In this document: piece after piece, positions 45,624 through 56,903 of the stretch | Position numbering within the stretch: position 1 is the first letter of the stretch | Layout: each line of letters opens with the position of its first letter | Source: Agrobacterium fabrum str. C58 | GTDB lineage: Bacteria; Pseudomonadota; Alphaproteobacteria; Rhizobiales; Rhizobiaceae | DNA length: 64,000 nucleotides | Assembly (NCBI RefSeq): GCF_000092025.1 | Contig: NC_003062.2 | Span: 1,548,001-1,612,000 of the forward strand | Direction of reading: 5' to 3' | Position numbers and translations under genes: made by a program | Notes under the pieces: generated by a model | What the model was told of the DNA's origin: nothing | What the model saw: only the letters and a program-made list of their open reading frames with translations | Databases searched by the model: none

Positions 45624-47012
45624 TTACACGCGCTCGCCATTCACCACGCGGTAGCTCGGCGCATACATCGTCACCAGTTCTTCGGCGGCTGTGGGATGAA
45701 CCGCCATGGTGCGGTCGAAATCATCCTTGGTGCAGCCCGCCTTCAGCGTGATGCCGAGAAGCTGCGCCATTTCACCCGCCTCGTGGCCAAGAATATGCAC
45801 ACCGACAACCCTGCGGTCGCTCGCATTGACGATCAGCTTCATGATCGTCTTTTCCTGTCGGCCGGAAAGCGTCGCCTTCATCGGCCGGAACTGGGCGCGA
45901 TAGACTTCCAGTTCCCGATATTTCTTGCCGGCTTCCTCTTCCGAAAGACCAACGGTTCCGATTTCCGGCTGCGAGAACACCGCCGTCGCAATCAGCTCGT
46001 GATCCGGCTTGGTCGGATTGTTCTTGTATTCGGTCTCGATGAAGCACATAGCCTCGTGGATCGCTACCGGCGTCAGCTGTACCCGGTCGGTGACGTCACC
46101 CAGCGCGAAGATGCTGGGCACGTTCGTGCGCGAATAGTCGTCGACGATGATCGCGCCGCGCGCATCCACCTTCACACCGGCATTTTCGAGACCGAGTCCC
46201 TTGGTGTTCGGGTCGCGACCGAGCGCCAGCATCACCAGGCCGACATGCAGCGAGCTGCCCTGTTTGGTGCGTGCCACGAAGCCGCCGGCGCCATCCTTGC
46301 TGACTTCCTCGATAATATCTTCGAGAATGATGCGGATGCCCTTGGCCTCCATCGCCTCATGCAGGCCCTTGCGCATGTCGTGATCGAAACGCGACAGGAT
46401 TTCCTTGCCGCGATAGATCAGCGTCGTTTCCACGCCGAGCCCGTGGAAGATATTGGCGAATTCGACAGCGATATAACCGCCGCCGGCAATCAGGATCGAT
46501 TTCGGCGGTTCTTCTAGATCGAAGGCTTCGTTGGAGGAGATCGTCAGTTCATGACCGGGCAGCGCCTTGTGCTCGTTCGGCGTACCGCCAACGGCAATCA
46601 CGATACGCTCTGCCGTGTAGGTCTCACCGGTTTTTGTGAGCTTCACGGTATGGGCATCGACCAGTTCCGCACGGCTGTCGAAGATGTCGGCCTTGGCGTT
46701 CTCCAGCCCCTTGCGATAGAGGCCTTCGAGCCGGGTGATTTCCTTGTCCTTCGCCGCGATCAGCTTCTTCCAGTCGAAACGGCGCTCGCCGACGCTCCAG
46801 CCGAAACCTTCGGCATCCTCGAAATATTCAGGGAATTGCGAGGCATAAACGAACAGCTTCTTCGGCACGCAGCCGCGAATGACGCAGGTACCGCCATAAC
46901 GGTATTCTTCAGCTATTCCCACGCGCTTGCCCAGCGAGGCCGCCACGCGGCCGCTGCGCACGCCGCCGGAACCACCACCGATGACGAAGAGATCGTAGTC
47001 ATAAGCTGTCAT
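45624..47012 (-). CDS. gor: Glutathione-disulfide reductase
   Basis: NADPH-dependent reduction of GSSG. The 462-residue flavoprotein has the FAD motif VIGGGSGGVRSGR and the redox-active disulfide in GGTCVIRGCVP (Cys43/Cys48), with NADPH-binding GGGYIAVEFA. The C-terminal dimer domain has the catalytic His-Glu stretch VHPTAAEELVTM. The ATG at 47012 has AGGGG eight bases upstream; a TTG two codons earlier is less likely. Confidence 0.93.
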   Translation of the reverse strand: MTAYDYDLFVIGGGSGGVRSGRVAASLGKRVGIAEEYRYGGTCVIRGCVPKKLFVYASQFPEYFEDAEGFGWSVGERRFDWKKLIAAKDKEITRLEGLYRKGLENAKADIFDSRAELVDAHTVKLTKTGETYTAERIVIAVGGTPNEHKALPGHELTISSNEAFDLEEPPKSILIAGGGYIAVEFANIFHGLGVETTLIYRGKEILSRFDHDMRKGLHEAMEAKGIRIILEDIIEEVSKDGAGGFVARTKQGSSLHVGLVMLALGRDPNTKGLGLENAGVKVDARGAIIVDDYSRTNVPSIFALGDVTDRVQLTPVAIHEAMCFIETEYKNNPTKPDHELIATAVFSQPEIGTVGLSEEEAGKKYRELEVYRAQFRPMKATLSGRQEKTIMKLIVNASDRRVVGVHILGHEAGEMAQLLGITLKAGCTKDDFDRTMAVHPTAAEELVTMYAPSYRVVNGERV

Positions 47013-47101
47013 AGTCAAAACCCCTGCTCAAAACCGCCATGACCCCGATATGGGCCAGCGGTCTGTTCACGCCACATATAGGTGCTGCGACGCACAAATG
47101 A

Positions 47102-47127
47102 AAAGCCCGGTCTTGCGACCGGGCTTT
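47102..47127 (-). terminator. Terminator of the DUF2059 gene
   Basis: Perfect 11-base stem AAAGCCCGGTC / GACCGGGCTTT with a four-base loop. On the minus strand it is followed by TCATTTG. Confidence 0.85.
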
Positions 47128-47155
47128 GAATATTTCTGAACCTTTGAAGGTCGCC

Positions 47156-47722
47156 TTACGGCTTGGCTGCGGGCGCGCCGCCGGTAGCGTTATGATCAGC
47201 CGGAAGCGGCTTCAGATCGGCGCCGGCAACCTTCTGCAGTTCAGTCATGCTGGCGGTGTTGAGATCGCGGTTGATGCCGGCGGCCCAGATGTCGGCAGCC
47301 TTCATCAGTTCGCGCGTGGCGATCGGGCCATCCTTGAGGAGCTTCTTGCCAGCTTCGCTGCTGTAGAATGCGGAAATGGCATTCAGCTCGTCAACGCTGA
47401 AGGCGCGCGCATAGGTGAGTGCCGCTTCGCGTTCCAGATCGGCGCGGCGCGGTGCAAGCTCAAGCGCCTTGGCATCAACCGTCGTGGTGATGGCGTCCTG
47501 CACATTCGGCGAGGCCTGAATGAGTTCGCCCTTCAGGCGCTCGGCCAGACCCGGCAGAATGTCGTCGAAACGGTCGGTAACGCCAAGAGAGGCGATTGCC
47601 TTGCGTGCGGCAGCGATGTGCGCTTCGGAAATTTCCTGCGCGCGTGCGGCAGTACCGAACACGATGCCGGAAATGAGGATCGAAGCAGCGGCAGCTTTGC
47701 CCAGTCCCGCTAGTTTGATCAT
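47156..47722 (-). CDS. DUF2059 secreted protein
   Basis: A 188-residue protein with a signal peptide (AAAASILISGIVFGTAARA) and a helical DUF2059 domain in the mature part (FSVDELNAISAFYSSEAGKK is the recognisable core). It ends in a Pro/Ala-rich tail. Predicted periplasmic, function unknown. It follows rpiA by 16 bases on the same strand, probably as one transcript, and has its own terminator. Confidence 0.88.
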   Translation of the reverse strand: MIKLAGLGKAAAASILISGIVFGTAARAQEISEAHIAAARKAIASLGVTDRFDDILPGLAERLKGELIQASPNVQDAITTTVDAKALELAPRRADLEREAALTYARAFSVDELNAISAFYSSEAGKKLLKDGPIATRELMKAADIWAAGINRDLNTASMTELQKVAGADLKPLPADHNATGGAPAAKP

Positions 47723-47738
47723 GAAAATCTCGCTCCTG

Positions 47739-48434
47739 TTATACTGCCTGCATCATGCGGGCGCCTTCAGGGCCCGCGATGATGGCAAGCGATGCCAAAT
47801 TTATGAAAAGTCCGTGCTCAACAACACCGGGGATAGTGTTCAGCTCGCGTGCCAGTGCTTCTGCATCAGGAATACGGCCAAAAGATGCGTCGAGGATCAG
47901 GTGTCCGCCATCCGTCATGAAGGCGCCGTCGCCGGAAGAACGCATCGTCAGTTCGCCCGAAAGACCCGACCGAGCCGCCAGTTTTTCAATGGCGATGCGT
48001 GTCGCCACCTGGCCGAAGGGATTGATCTCGATGGGAAGCGGAAAGGCGCCCAGCGTCTCGACGACCTTGCTCTGGTCGGCGATGACGATCATGCGGCCGG
48101 ATGCTGCCGCCACGATCTTTTCGCGCAGCAGCGCGCCGCCGCCGCCCTTGACGAGACGTAGTACATGATCAACTTCGTCGGCGCCGTCGATGGTCAGATC
48201 CAGTTCCGGCAATTCATCGAGGGATTTCAGCGGCACGCCAAGCTCGACGCACAGACGTGCGGTACGCTCGGATGTGGGAACGCCCTCGACCTTCAGGCCG
48301 GCCGCAACCTTCTCCGCCAGAAGACGGACGAATTCCTCGGCCGTCGAACCGGTGCCGATACCCAGCCGCATGCCGTCCTGCACATGGGACAATGCGGCCT
48401 CGGCGGCCTTGATCTTCATCTGGCGGGCATCCAT
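47739..48434 (-). CDS. rpiA: Ribose-5-phosphate isomerase A
   Basis: Interconverts ribose 5-phosphate and ribulose 5-phosphate. The 231-residue product has the phosphate-binding [18 protein letters not shown] (catalytic Asp) and [14 protein letters not shown] (catalytic Glu and Lys). GGAGTTTCAGGCAC precedes the ATG. It is divergent to gph and is first in a two-gene run with the DUF2059 gene. Confidence 0.95.
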   Translation of the reverse strand: MDARQMKIKAAEAALSHVQDGMRLGIGTGSTAEEFVRLLAEKVAAGLKVEGVPTSERTARLCVELGVPLKSLDELPELDLTIDGADEVDHVLRLVKGGGGALLREKIVAAASGRMIVIADQSKVVETLGAFPLPIEINPFGQVATRIAIEKLAARSGLSGELTMRSSGDGAFMTDGGHLILDASFGRIPDAEALARELNTIPGVVEHGLFINLASLAIIAGPEGARMMQAV

Positions 48435-48624
48435 GTGCCTGAAACTCCGGTAGCTTTGTCGTCGCCGTGCTGTTTACACGGGTCGAAAGCCAAACGAAAG
48501 CCTTTTTCAAGGCAACAAACAGAACGTTGTGACGCGGTTGCAAAGACAGGCCCGTTTGCCTAGGCTTGGCGTCAATGAAAGCGCAGATCGTTCAGCACCC
48601 GCATTCCCCAAGAGGCCCGTTCCC

Positions 48625-49326
48625 GTGACATCCCGCCCGCTCTCCCCGCTCGCTATTTTCGATCTTGACGGCACGCTCGTCGATACCGCCGCCGATCTGG
48701 TCTCCAGCCTCAACCACACCATCGCCGCAGCCGGGCTTGCCCCCGTCACCTATGACGATCTGACCCACCTCGTTGGCCAAGGCGCGCGGGTGATGATCAA
48801 GCGCGCCTTCGCGTTGCGCGAGACGGAATTGCCGGAAGCCGATATCGATCCCCTTTACGAACGCTTCATCACCCATTACCGCGCTGAAATGCCCGGCGAA
48901 AGCCGCCCCTATCCGGGCATCATCGAGACGCTGGATGCGCTCTCGCAAGCCGGCATCACGCTTGCTGTCTGCACCAACAAGACCGAAATCCTCGCTGTGC
49001 CGCTGCTCGAAAAACTCGGCCTGACGCGTTATTTCGCGGCGATTACCTGCGGCGACACCTTCGCCTTCCGCAAGCCCGATGCCCGCCATATTCTCGGCAC
49101 CATCGAAAAGGCCGGGGGCGACGTGCAGCGCTCCATAATGGTCGGCGACAGCATCAACGACATTCTCGCCGCCAGGAATGCAGCAGTACCATCAATCGGC
49201 GTGACCTTCGGTTATACGGATGTGCCGATGGTAGAACTTGAGCCGGATGTCGTGATTGATGATTTCGCCGCTCTAACGCCGGCGCTCTTTGAGAAGCTGG
49301 TTTCCAAGGGTGCAGCGGCAGCCTGA
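48625..49326 (+). CDS. gph: Phosphoglycolate phosphatase
   Basis: HAD-superfamily phosphatase of 233 residues. Motif I is AIFDLDGTLVDT (nucleophile Asp), motif II VCTNKT, and motifs III and IV include the lysine in FAFRKPDA and VGDSINDI. It removes 2-phosphoglycolate formed by DNA repair or oxygenase reactions. I use the GTG at 48625 (first residues VTSRPLSPLA), with AAGAGG nine bases upstream. The longer frame to 48529 adds residues that do not look like protein. Confidence 0.9.
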   Translation: MTSRPLSPLAIFDLDGTLVDTAADLVSSLNHTIAAAGLAPVTYDDLTHLVGQGARVMIKRAFALRETELPEADIDPLYERFITHYRAEMPGESRPYPGIIETLDALSQAGITLAVCTNKTEILAVPLLEKLGLTRYFAAITCGDTFAFRKPDARHILGTIEKAGGDVQRSIMVGDSINDILAARNAAVPSIGVTFGYTDVPMVELEPDVVIDDFAALTPALFEKLVSKGAAAA

Positions 49327-49387
49327 GAGGCTGGACGACATAAAAGCAGGAATGGGGCGAATGAGGATGACATTTCCTCACTCTCGA

Positions 49388-49474
49388 CGTCATCCTCGGC
49401 CTTGCGCCGAGGATCTAATCACATCCAATAGAATTGAGACGTTGCAGATGCTCGGGACAAGCCCGAGCATGACG
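49388..49474. repeat. Palindromic intergenic repeat with two hairpins
   Basis: Two stem-loops, CTCGGCC-TTG-CGCCGAG and CTCGGG-ACAA-GCCCGAG. They sit as inverted copies of one unit of the form GTCATnCTCGGnnTTG. Elements with this wording are scattered between genes in agrobacteria and rhizobia, to my recollection. It lies between gph and the L,D-transpeptidase gene, which converge, and may also serve as terminator for both. Confidence 0.65.
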
Positions 49475-49527
49475 GAAGAGGGAATTCAGCGCCGTTTCGT
49501 GCGCTTTCTCTCTCGATTGTACTCCAA

Positions 49528-51432
49528 TCAGATCGACGCGGCCCGCGCTTTTGTCGTCACGGCGAATGCCTTCTGCACATAGCTGTCGCGGTCATAGACG
49601 TCGTCGAAGAACTGCACCTTACCGTCCTTGTCCGGCCAAGCCGTGAAATAAGCGACATAGACCGGAACCTTCTCCGGCACCTGCACTGCGCGGTTCTTAC
49701 CCGCTGCAATCTGCTCATTGACCTTGTCGACGCTGGAGCCAAGAACGGCAGCAGCCATGCGGCGCGGATCGACCAGACGGATACAGCCGTGGCTCAACGC
49801 CCGCATGTCGCGGTTGAAGAAGCTCTTGGCCGGCGTGTCATGCATGTAGATCGCATGCGCGTTAGGGAACAGGATCTTCAGGTCGCCCAGCGCATTGTCG
49901 CTGCTCGGCGGCTGACGCACGGAAACGGCGTTGGTTGAGCCGTACCAATTGACGCTGCTGGATGAGACCGCACGGCCGCCAACCTGTACTTCGTAACCCA
50001 ACCGGTCGAGGTAGGACGGGTCGCGGCGCAGCTTCGGCAGCATCTCGTTGACGATGATCGACTGCGGCACGCCCCAATAGGGATTGAACTCGACGGTCTG
50101 GATTTCGTCCTGGAAGAAATAGGTCTGGTTCGCCTTGGAACCGACAACCACCTTCATGCCGAACTGTTCCACGCCGTCATTGTGATAATAGGCCATGAAA
50201 GCGGGCTGGTTGATGAAGACGTAACGCTGGCCGAGATCTGCCGGCAGCCAGCGGACCTGCTCCATGGCCACCTGCACCTTGGCAATCTTGGCATCGTTGC
50301 TTTCGCCGACCATGGCGCGCACGGTCGCACGGCCGATCACGCCATCCGGCTTCAGGCCGTTTTCGCTCTGGAACGCCTTCACCAAATCGACGAGATCAGG
50401 CGTATAATCCGGCGTCTGCTGGTAAGCGGACATGATCGCCGCGTGTTCGGCCTTGAAGGCCGGCGAAGCGCGATGCTCGATCGCCTTGACGACACTGGCC
50501 ATATCGGCGCTGCTATTGCCGGGCTTCAGCACCAGATCAGCCGGAACGCGAACAGTGTGAGCCGTATCGCCCTCGCCGCGCAGGCGGGCAAGTTCCGCCT
50601 TCAACGCCAGGTATTCGGCGCTCGACGGTTCGCGACTGCGCAGATAGGCGGCGACGTCGGGGCTGAGGCCTGCAAGCTTCAGCACCGGCGCAAGGTTGAC
50701 GGTCTTGCGCTTGAAATCATGGTAGCCAGACAACCGGTTCGGATCGACGCGGCCACGCGTTGTATCCTGCACATAGGCCAGAACCTTGGCCGACAGCGCC
50801 AGTTCGAACTGCATCTGGGCCCGCTGATAAGAATCCGAGGTCGATACGGAGGCCGTTTCGACCGGCGTGCCGGTCGCAGTCGTGCCGGCAGCATTGTTGC
50901 TGATGCTCGCGGTCACATCCCTTGCCGGTGCGGAAATGCTGTAATCGGCCGGATCGAGGCCGCTCTCGCCAACCGTCTCGAAGAAAGCGAGGACGGCGTT
51001 GGCGCGCTCGGTCAGTTCGCCGCCGGAAACCCACAGCGTCTTGCCGCCCGCGCCGTAATAGGCCTCCAGTGCCTTGCCGATCTCAGGCGTGGCGCTGAAC
51101 TTCAGGTTGGCAAGGCCTTCGCCGAAATTCGCCGTGTTTACCACACGAGCCGCATCCGCCTTGTAATCGTAATAACGCGGGCCGGAAACGCGCGGCAGAG
51201 GCTCGGGATCGGAGGCATCCGCACTTTGTCCGGCGCTTGATCCGGAGCCGGATGGCGAGGTAACGATGCCGGCCGGCGGCAGTTCACCGCGATCACGCGC
51301 GATCTTGCCCGGGCCGCCGCGCAGGAGGTCCATCAGCGTCACCGCGCCGGCGCTGCCGGGAAGAGCGGTGGAAACGGAAAGACCGAGAGCCAGCACCAGT
51401 GCTGCCGATGATTTTCCAGATGTGACTTGCAA
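49528..51432 (-). CDS. L,D-transpeptidase, YcbB-like, with peptidoglycan-binding domain
   Basis: Periplasmic enzyme of about 634 residues that makes 3-3 cross-links in peptidoglycan. A signal peptide (SSAALVLALGLSVSTALPGSAGA) is followed by a long scaffold domain. A peptidoglycan-binding helix set comes next (LVDLVKAFQSENGLKPDGVIG), then the YkuD catalytic domain with HDTPAKSFFNRDMRALS and the catalytic Cys550 in SHGCIRLVD. I prefer the TTG at 51432 because GAGG lies six bases upstream; a GTG eight codons earlier is possible. Agrobacteria grow from the pole and are rich in such cross-links, so the enzyme could matter for growth. The link is inferred. Confidence 0.9.
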   Translation of the reverse strand: MQVTSGKSSAALVLALGLSVSTALPGSAGAVTLMDLLRGGPGKIARDRGELPPAGIVTSPSGSGSSAGQSADASDPEPLPRVSGPRYYDYKADAARVVNTANFGEGLANLKFSATPEIGKALEAYYGAGGKTLWVSGGELTERANAVLAFFETVGESGLDPADYSISAPARDVTASISNNAAGTTATGTPVETASVSTSDSYQRAQMQFELALSAKVLAYVQDTTRGRVDPNRLSGYHDFKRKTVNLAPVLKLAGLSPDVAAYLRSREPSSAEYLALKAELARLRGEGDTAHTVRVPADLVLKPGNSSADMASVVKAIEHRASPAFKAEHAAIMSAYQQTPDYTPDLVDLVKAFQSENGLKPDGVIGRATVRAMVGESNDAKIAKVQVAMEQVRWLPADLGQRYVFINQPAFMAYYHNDGVEQFGMKVVVGSKANQTYFFQDEIQTVEFNPYWGVPQSIIVNEMLPKLRRDPSYLDRLGYEVQVGGRAVSSSSVNWYGSTNAVSVRQPPSSDNALGDLKILFPNAHAIYMHDTPAKSFFNRDMRALSHGCIRLVDPRRMAAAVLGSSVDKVNEQIAAGKNRAVQVPEKVPVYVAYFTAWPDKDGKVQFFDDVYDRDSYVQKAFAVTTKARAASI

Positions 51433-51894
51433 TTTGATCCTCGTAGCACCCAGCACCGCCCGAAAACGGCGGGCATCAGTTTCATGCCTGTCTAGCCGAT
51501 AGACGGCCCGTTGAAAAGAAAACGCCTAAAGCCCACAACCGTGCCGAAATGAACCTCATGATACAGCCAAAGCCATAAAAACGTAATTTCCAGAATTGGC
51601 GAGAATGGTTAAATTTCCATTTATTTCATTCACTTTGCCGTGGCCCGCCACTGCCTTTTCGCATCACGGAAAGCCCGGTCTTCAAGGCATTTCAAGCCGT
51701 AGTAAAAATGACACGCCGCGCCGTTTTTCACGCCATCACCCTGACGAGGTCGAAATCGCTTAAGGTCGTGGGAAATATCTGCCTCTGCCGCATTGCAGCG
51801 CTTTCATTGCCGGCGCGATGATTCTATATATCGGCCGCGCAAGGCGGGCGAAGTGCCGTTTTGGCGGAGGAAAACGAGTAAAAAGGCAAGATTG
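51433..51894. other. Divergent regulatory region before fumC
   Basis: 462 bases between the L,D-transpeptidase and fumC starts. A/T-rich part at 51540-51640. No protein gene, tRNA or clear hairpin seen. The long open frame on the minus strand that runs over fumC (51760-54042) is a shadow. Confidence 0.5.
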
Positions 51895-53286
51895 ATGACA
51901 GCCACACGGACAGAAACCGATACATTTGGCCCTATTGAAGTTCAGGCCGATCGCTACTGGGGCGCGCAGGCGCAGCGCTCGCTCGGCAACTTCAAGATCG
52001 GCTGGGAAAAGCAGCCCGCCTCTGTCGTTCGTGCGCTCGGCATCGTCAAGCAGGCCGCTGCCCGCGCCAACATGGCGCTTGCAGGTCTCGACCCCAAGGT
52101 GGGAGATGCCATCATCGCCGCCGCGCAGGAAGTCATCGACGGCAAGCTGACCGAGCATTTCCCGCTCGTCGTCTGGCAGACCGGCTCCGGCACCCAGTCC
52201 AACATGAATGCCAACGAGGTGATTTCCAACCGCGCGATCGAAATGCTCGGCGGCGAAATGGGCACCAAGAAGCCTGTTCACCCGAATGACCACGTCAATA
52301 TGAGCCAGTCCTCGAACGACACCTACCCGACGGCGATGCACATCGCCTGCGTGGAAGAGATCGTTCACCACCTGTTGCCGGCCCTCAAGCACCTGCACAC
52401 GGCGCTGGAAGCCAAGGTCAAGCAGTTCGAAAAGATCATCAAGATCGGCCGTACCCACACGCAGGACGCGACCCCGCTGACGCTCGGCCAGGAATTCTCC
52501 GGTTACGCCGCTCAGGTCGCCTCGGCGATCGCCAATATCGAACTCACACTGCCCGCACTGTCGAAGCTCGCCCAGGGCGGTACGGCGGTTGGCACGGGCC
52601 TCAATGCCCCTGTTGGTTTTGCCGAAAAGGTCGCCGAGGAAATCTCTGAGATTACCGGCCTTTCCTTCGTCACCGCGCCGAACAAGTTCGAAGCGCTTGC
52701 CTCGCATGATTCCATGGTCTTCTCGCACGGCGCGATCAACGCCGCTGCCGCTGCACTCTTCAAGATCGCCAACGACATCCGCTTCCTCGGTTCCGGCCCG
52801 CGCGCCGGTCTCGGCGAATTGTCGCTGCCGGAAAACGAGCCCGGCTCGTCGATCATGCCGGGCAAGGTCAACCCGACGCAGTCGGAGGCACTGACGCAGG
52901 TTTGCGCCCATATCTTCGGCAACAATGCAGCGCTTTCCTTCGCAGGCTCGCAGGGCCACTTCGAACTCAACGTCTATAATCCGATGATGGCCTACAACTT
53001 TCTGCAGTCGGTCCAGCTTCTGGGCGATGCGGCCGTGTCCTTCACCGACAACTGCGTCGTCGGCATCGAGGCGCGCGAAGACAATATCCGGAAGGGCGTC
53101 GAGAACTCGCTGATGCTCGTCACGGCGCTCAACGGCAAGCTCGGCTACGACATCTGCGCCAAGATCGCCAAGACCGCCCACAAGAACGGCACGACGCTGC
53201 GCGAAGAAGCCGTTGGTGGTGGATACCTCACCAACGAGGAATTCGACCAGTATGTGCGCCCCGAAAACATGATCGGCCCGAAGTAA
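51895..53286 (+). CDS. fumC: Fumarate hydratase class II
   Basis: Iron-independent fumarase of the TCA cycle, fumarate to malate. The 463-residue product has the usual motifs: [50 protein letters not shown] (catalytic His) and the lyase signature [13 protein letters not shown] (catalytic Ser). AAAAGG lies before the ATG at 51895; the longer frame starting at 51793 adds unrelated residues. A strong terminator follows. Confidence 0.95.
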
Positions 53287-53313
53287 GCCGGTTTGGAATT
53301 TGTGGGAATTGGG

Positions 53314-53336
53314 AACGGGCCTTCGGGCCCGTTTTT
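53314..53336 (+). terminator. Terminator of fumC
   Basis: Stem AACGGGCC / GGCCCGTT with a TTCG loop, followed by a T tract. Confidence 0.9.
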
Positions 53337-53484
53337 GTTTGCCCGATTGACAGCTGGGTAATGAGACCGGGATAGGGCCGGAACATCGAGATGCACCGGC
53401 ATTGACCTCATTTGGTGTTTTTACATCTTCCTCATACACTGTTCTTCCGCAGAAAATGCCACGACCAAGCACGAGGGTGATATC

Positions 53485-54417
53485 ATGATCTGCCGCCGCA
53501 GCCTGCTTCTGGGTGGCGCGCTCCTCGCCACTGTGATGAAAGCCCCGCATCTGCTTGCCGACGGCGATCGACCCCGATTTTCCCTCTGGCCCGGCCCGCC
53601 TCCTGGCGGCCACGGTCCAAGCGGTTCCCAGAACATCAGCAAAAAAGGCGCTGTCACCAACATCGCCATACCGGGCCTTGAGATGTTTGCACCCATCAGG
53701 CCAAACGGGTCTGCAATGCTCATTGCAGGCGGCGGCGGGTATAAACGCATCGAGGAAGGCAAGGAGTCCTATCCCGCCGCACGCTGGCTTGCCGCCAGAG
53801 GCATTTGCGCTTTTGTCCTCACCTATCGCCTTCCGACCGAGGGATGGACTGCCGGGCCGCTGGCACCGCTTCAGGACGCACAGCGCGCATTTCGTCTGAT
53901 ACGTGCACGCAGTTCGGATTGGCAGATCGATTCGCAACGGATAGGCGCACTTGGCTTTTCTGCAGGCGGCCACTTGATGGGACTGGCAGCGACCCGCCCG
54001 GCGTTTGCATCCTACACGGCGGTCGATGACATCGACAGGCAATCAGCCCGGCCGGATGTCGCAGCCCTGATCTATCCGGTCATCACGCTTGCACCGCCTT
54101 ATGACCATACGTCCACCCGTAGATCGCTTATCGGCGCTCACTCTACAGACGAGGCGACGCGAGAATGGTCAGTGGAAAGCCATGTGAGCAACGATTGCCC
54201 GCCGGTCTTCATCACACAGGCGGATGACGACCGGATTTCCAATCCCGCCAATAGCCTCATCATGCAGCGGGCCTGCGAGAAGGCGGGGGTGAATGTCGAA
54301 TTTCATCCAATCGTCTCCGGTGGCCACGGCTTTGGCATGGGCAAGCCCGGAACCGCAACGCAGGAATGGCCGCAATGGTTTGAAGCATGGCTGCGAAAAC
54401 ACAACTTTCTCGCTTGA
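53485..54417 (+). CDS. Secreted alpha/beta hydrolase (esterase/xylanase-like)
   Basis: A 310-residue esterase of the BD-FAE/acetyl-xylan-esterase-like group. It has an N-terminal signal (RRSLLLGGALLATVMKA, with a twin-arginine look), the oxyanion region AMLIAGGGGYKRIE, the nucleophile elbow GFSAGGHL, the acid in QADDDRISNP and the His in VSGGHGFGMG. It should act in the periplasm or outside, possibly deacylating plant polysaccharides. GAGGGTGATATC precedes the ATG. It lies between two terminators. Confidence 0.85.
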   Translation: MICRRSLLLGGALLATVMKAPHLLADGDRPRFSLWPGPPPGGHGPSGSQNISKKGAVTNIAIPGLEMFAPIRPNGSAMLIAGGGGYKRIEEGKESYPAARWLAARGICAFVLTYRLPTEGWTAGPLAPLQDAQRAFRLIRARSSDWQIDSQRIGALGFSAGGHLMGLAATRPAFASYTAVDDIDRQSARPDVAALIYPVITLAPPYDHTSTRRSLIGAHSTDEATREWSVESHVSNDCPPVFITQADDDRISNPANSLIMQRACEKAGVNVEFHPIVSGGHGFGMGKPGTATQEWPQWFEAWLRKHNFLA

Positions 54418-54481
54418 TGCAACCCGGTAATCCCGATCCCGACAAACCATGATTGCAGGACGGAAAGTCTGTTCGCCAAAC

Positions 54482-54511
54482 AAAAAAGGACCGCAAACGC
54501 GGCCCTTTTTT
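54482..54511. terminator. Bidirectional terminator (esterase and pyrG)
   Basis: Stem AAAAAAGGACCGC / GCGGCCCTTTTTT with one mismatch and an AAAC loop, between convergent genes. Confidence 0.88.
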
Positions 54512-54526
54512 GTATCATTCAAACCG

Positions 54527-56302
<1,776 letters not shown>

Positions 56303-56314
56303 TCAAAACCGGGC

Positions 56315-56788
56315 TTATTGACCGGTCGGAACGGCGTTCGGATCGGCGGGCTGCGCCGGGGCCGGAGCGGCCGTGCCGGAAGCGGCCGGAGCCGGTGTGG
56401 CCTGTGCCGGAGCCGTCTGCGCCGGTGCGGCTGCACCACTATTGGTCGGAACGCCATTTCCAGCCGGAGCCGGCGCTGCCGGCGTCTGTGCCGGGCCGAG
56501 CGTGTCGAGAATGCCGTTGCCCTGGCCTTGCGTGGCCGGAATACGGTTCAGAATATCGGTTGGACGCGATTCGTAACGGGTCATAAGACCAAGGCCGAGC
56601 GACGTCAGGAAGAACAGCGCGGCGAGGATACCCGTTGTGCGGGTCAACGCATTGGCCGTTCCGCGCGCGGACATGAAGCCCGAACCGCCGCCGATACCGA
56701 GGCCGCCGCCTTCGGAACGCTGGATCAGGACAACGCCGACGAGCGCCAGCACGATCATGAGGTGAATAACAATCAAAACGGTCTGCAT
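56315..56788 (-). CDS. secG: Preprotein translocase subunit SecG
   Basis: Small membrane subunit of the SecYEG channel. Its 157 residues start with two helices (MQTVLIVIHLMIVLALVGVVL and ILAALFFLTSLGLGLM) separated by the loop QRSEGGGLGIGGGSGFMSARG. The second half is an unusually long Ala/Pro-rich tail of about 70 residues, common in alphaproteobacteria but absent in E. coli SecG. The ATG at 56788 is chosen by helix start; one five codons earlier is possible. Confidence 0.92.
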   Translation of the reverse strand: MQTVLIVIHLMIVLALVGVVLIQRSEGGGLGIGGGSGFMSARGTANALTRTTGILAALFFLTSLGLGLMTRYESRPTDILNRIPATQGQGNGILDTLGPAQTPAAPAPAGNGVPTNSGAAAPAQTAPAQATPAPAASGTAAPAPAQPADPNAVPTGQ

Positions 56789-56903
56789 GACAATCCATTC
56801 CATGCCCCGCGCGGAGCACTACAAAGAAGGTTTCGCGGCTCTTTACATGAGGCGAAGGTTTATTCCAAGCCCCTTTCCAGCCGCTGTGACAGGAAAGCTG
56901 GTC

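Noticed and set aside
51760..54042. A 760-codon open frame on the minus strand across fumC and the esterase gene
   Set aside because: It is antisense to well-supported genes with clear motifs, and its translation has no recognisable domain. Long antisense frames are common in GC-rich DNA.
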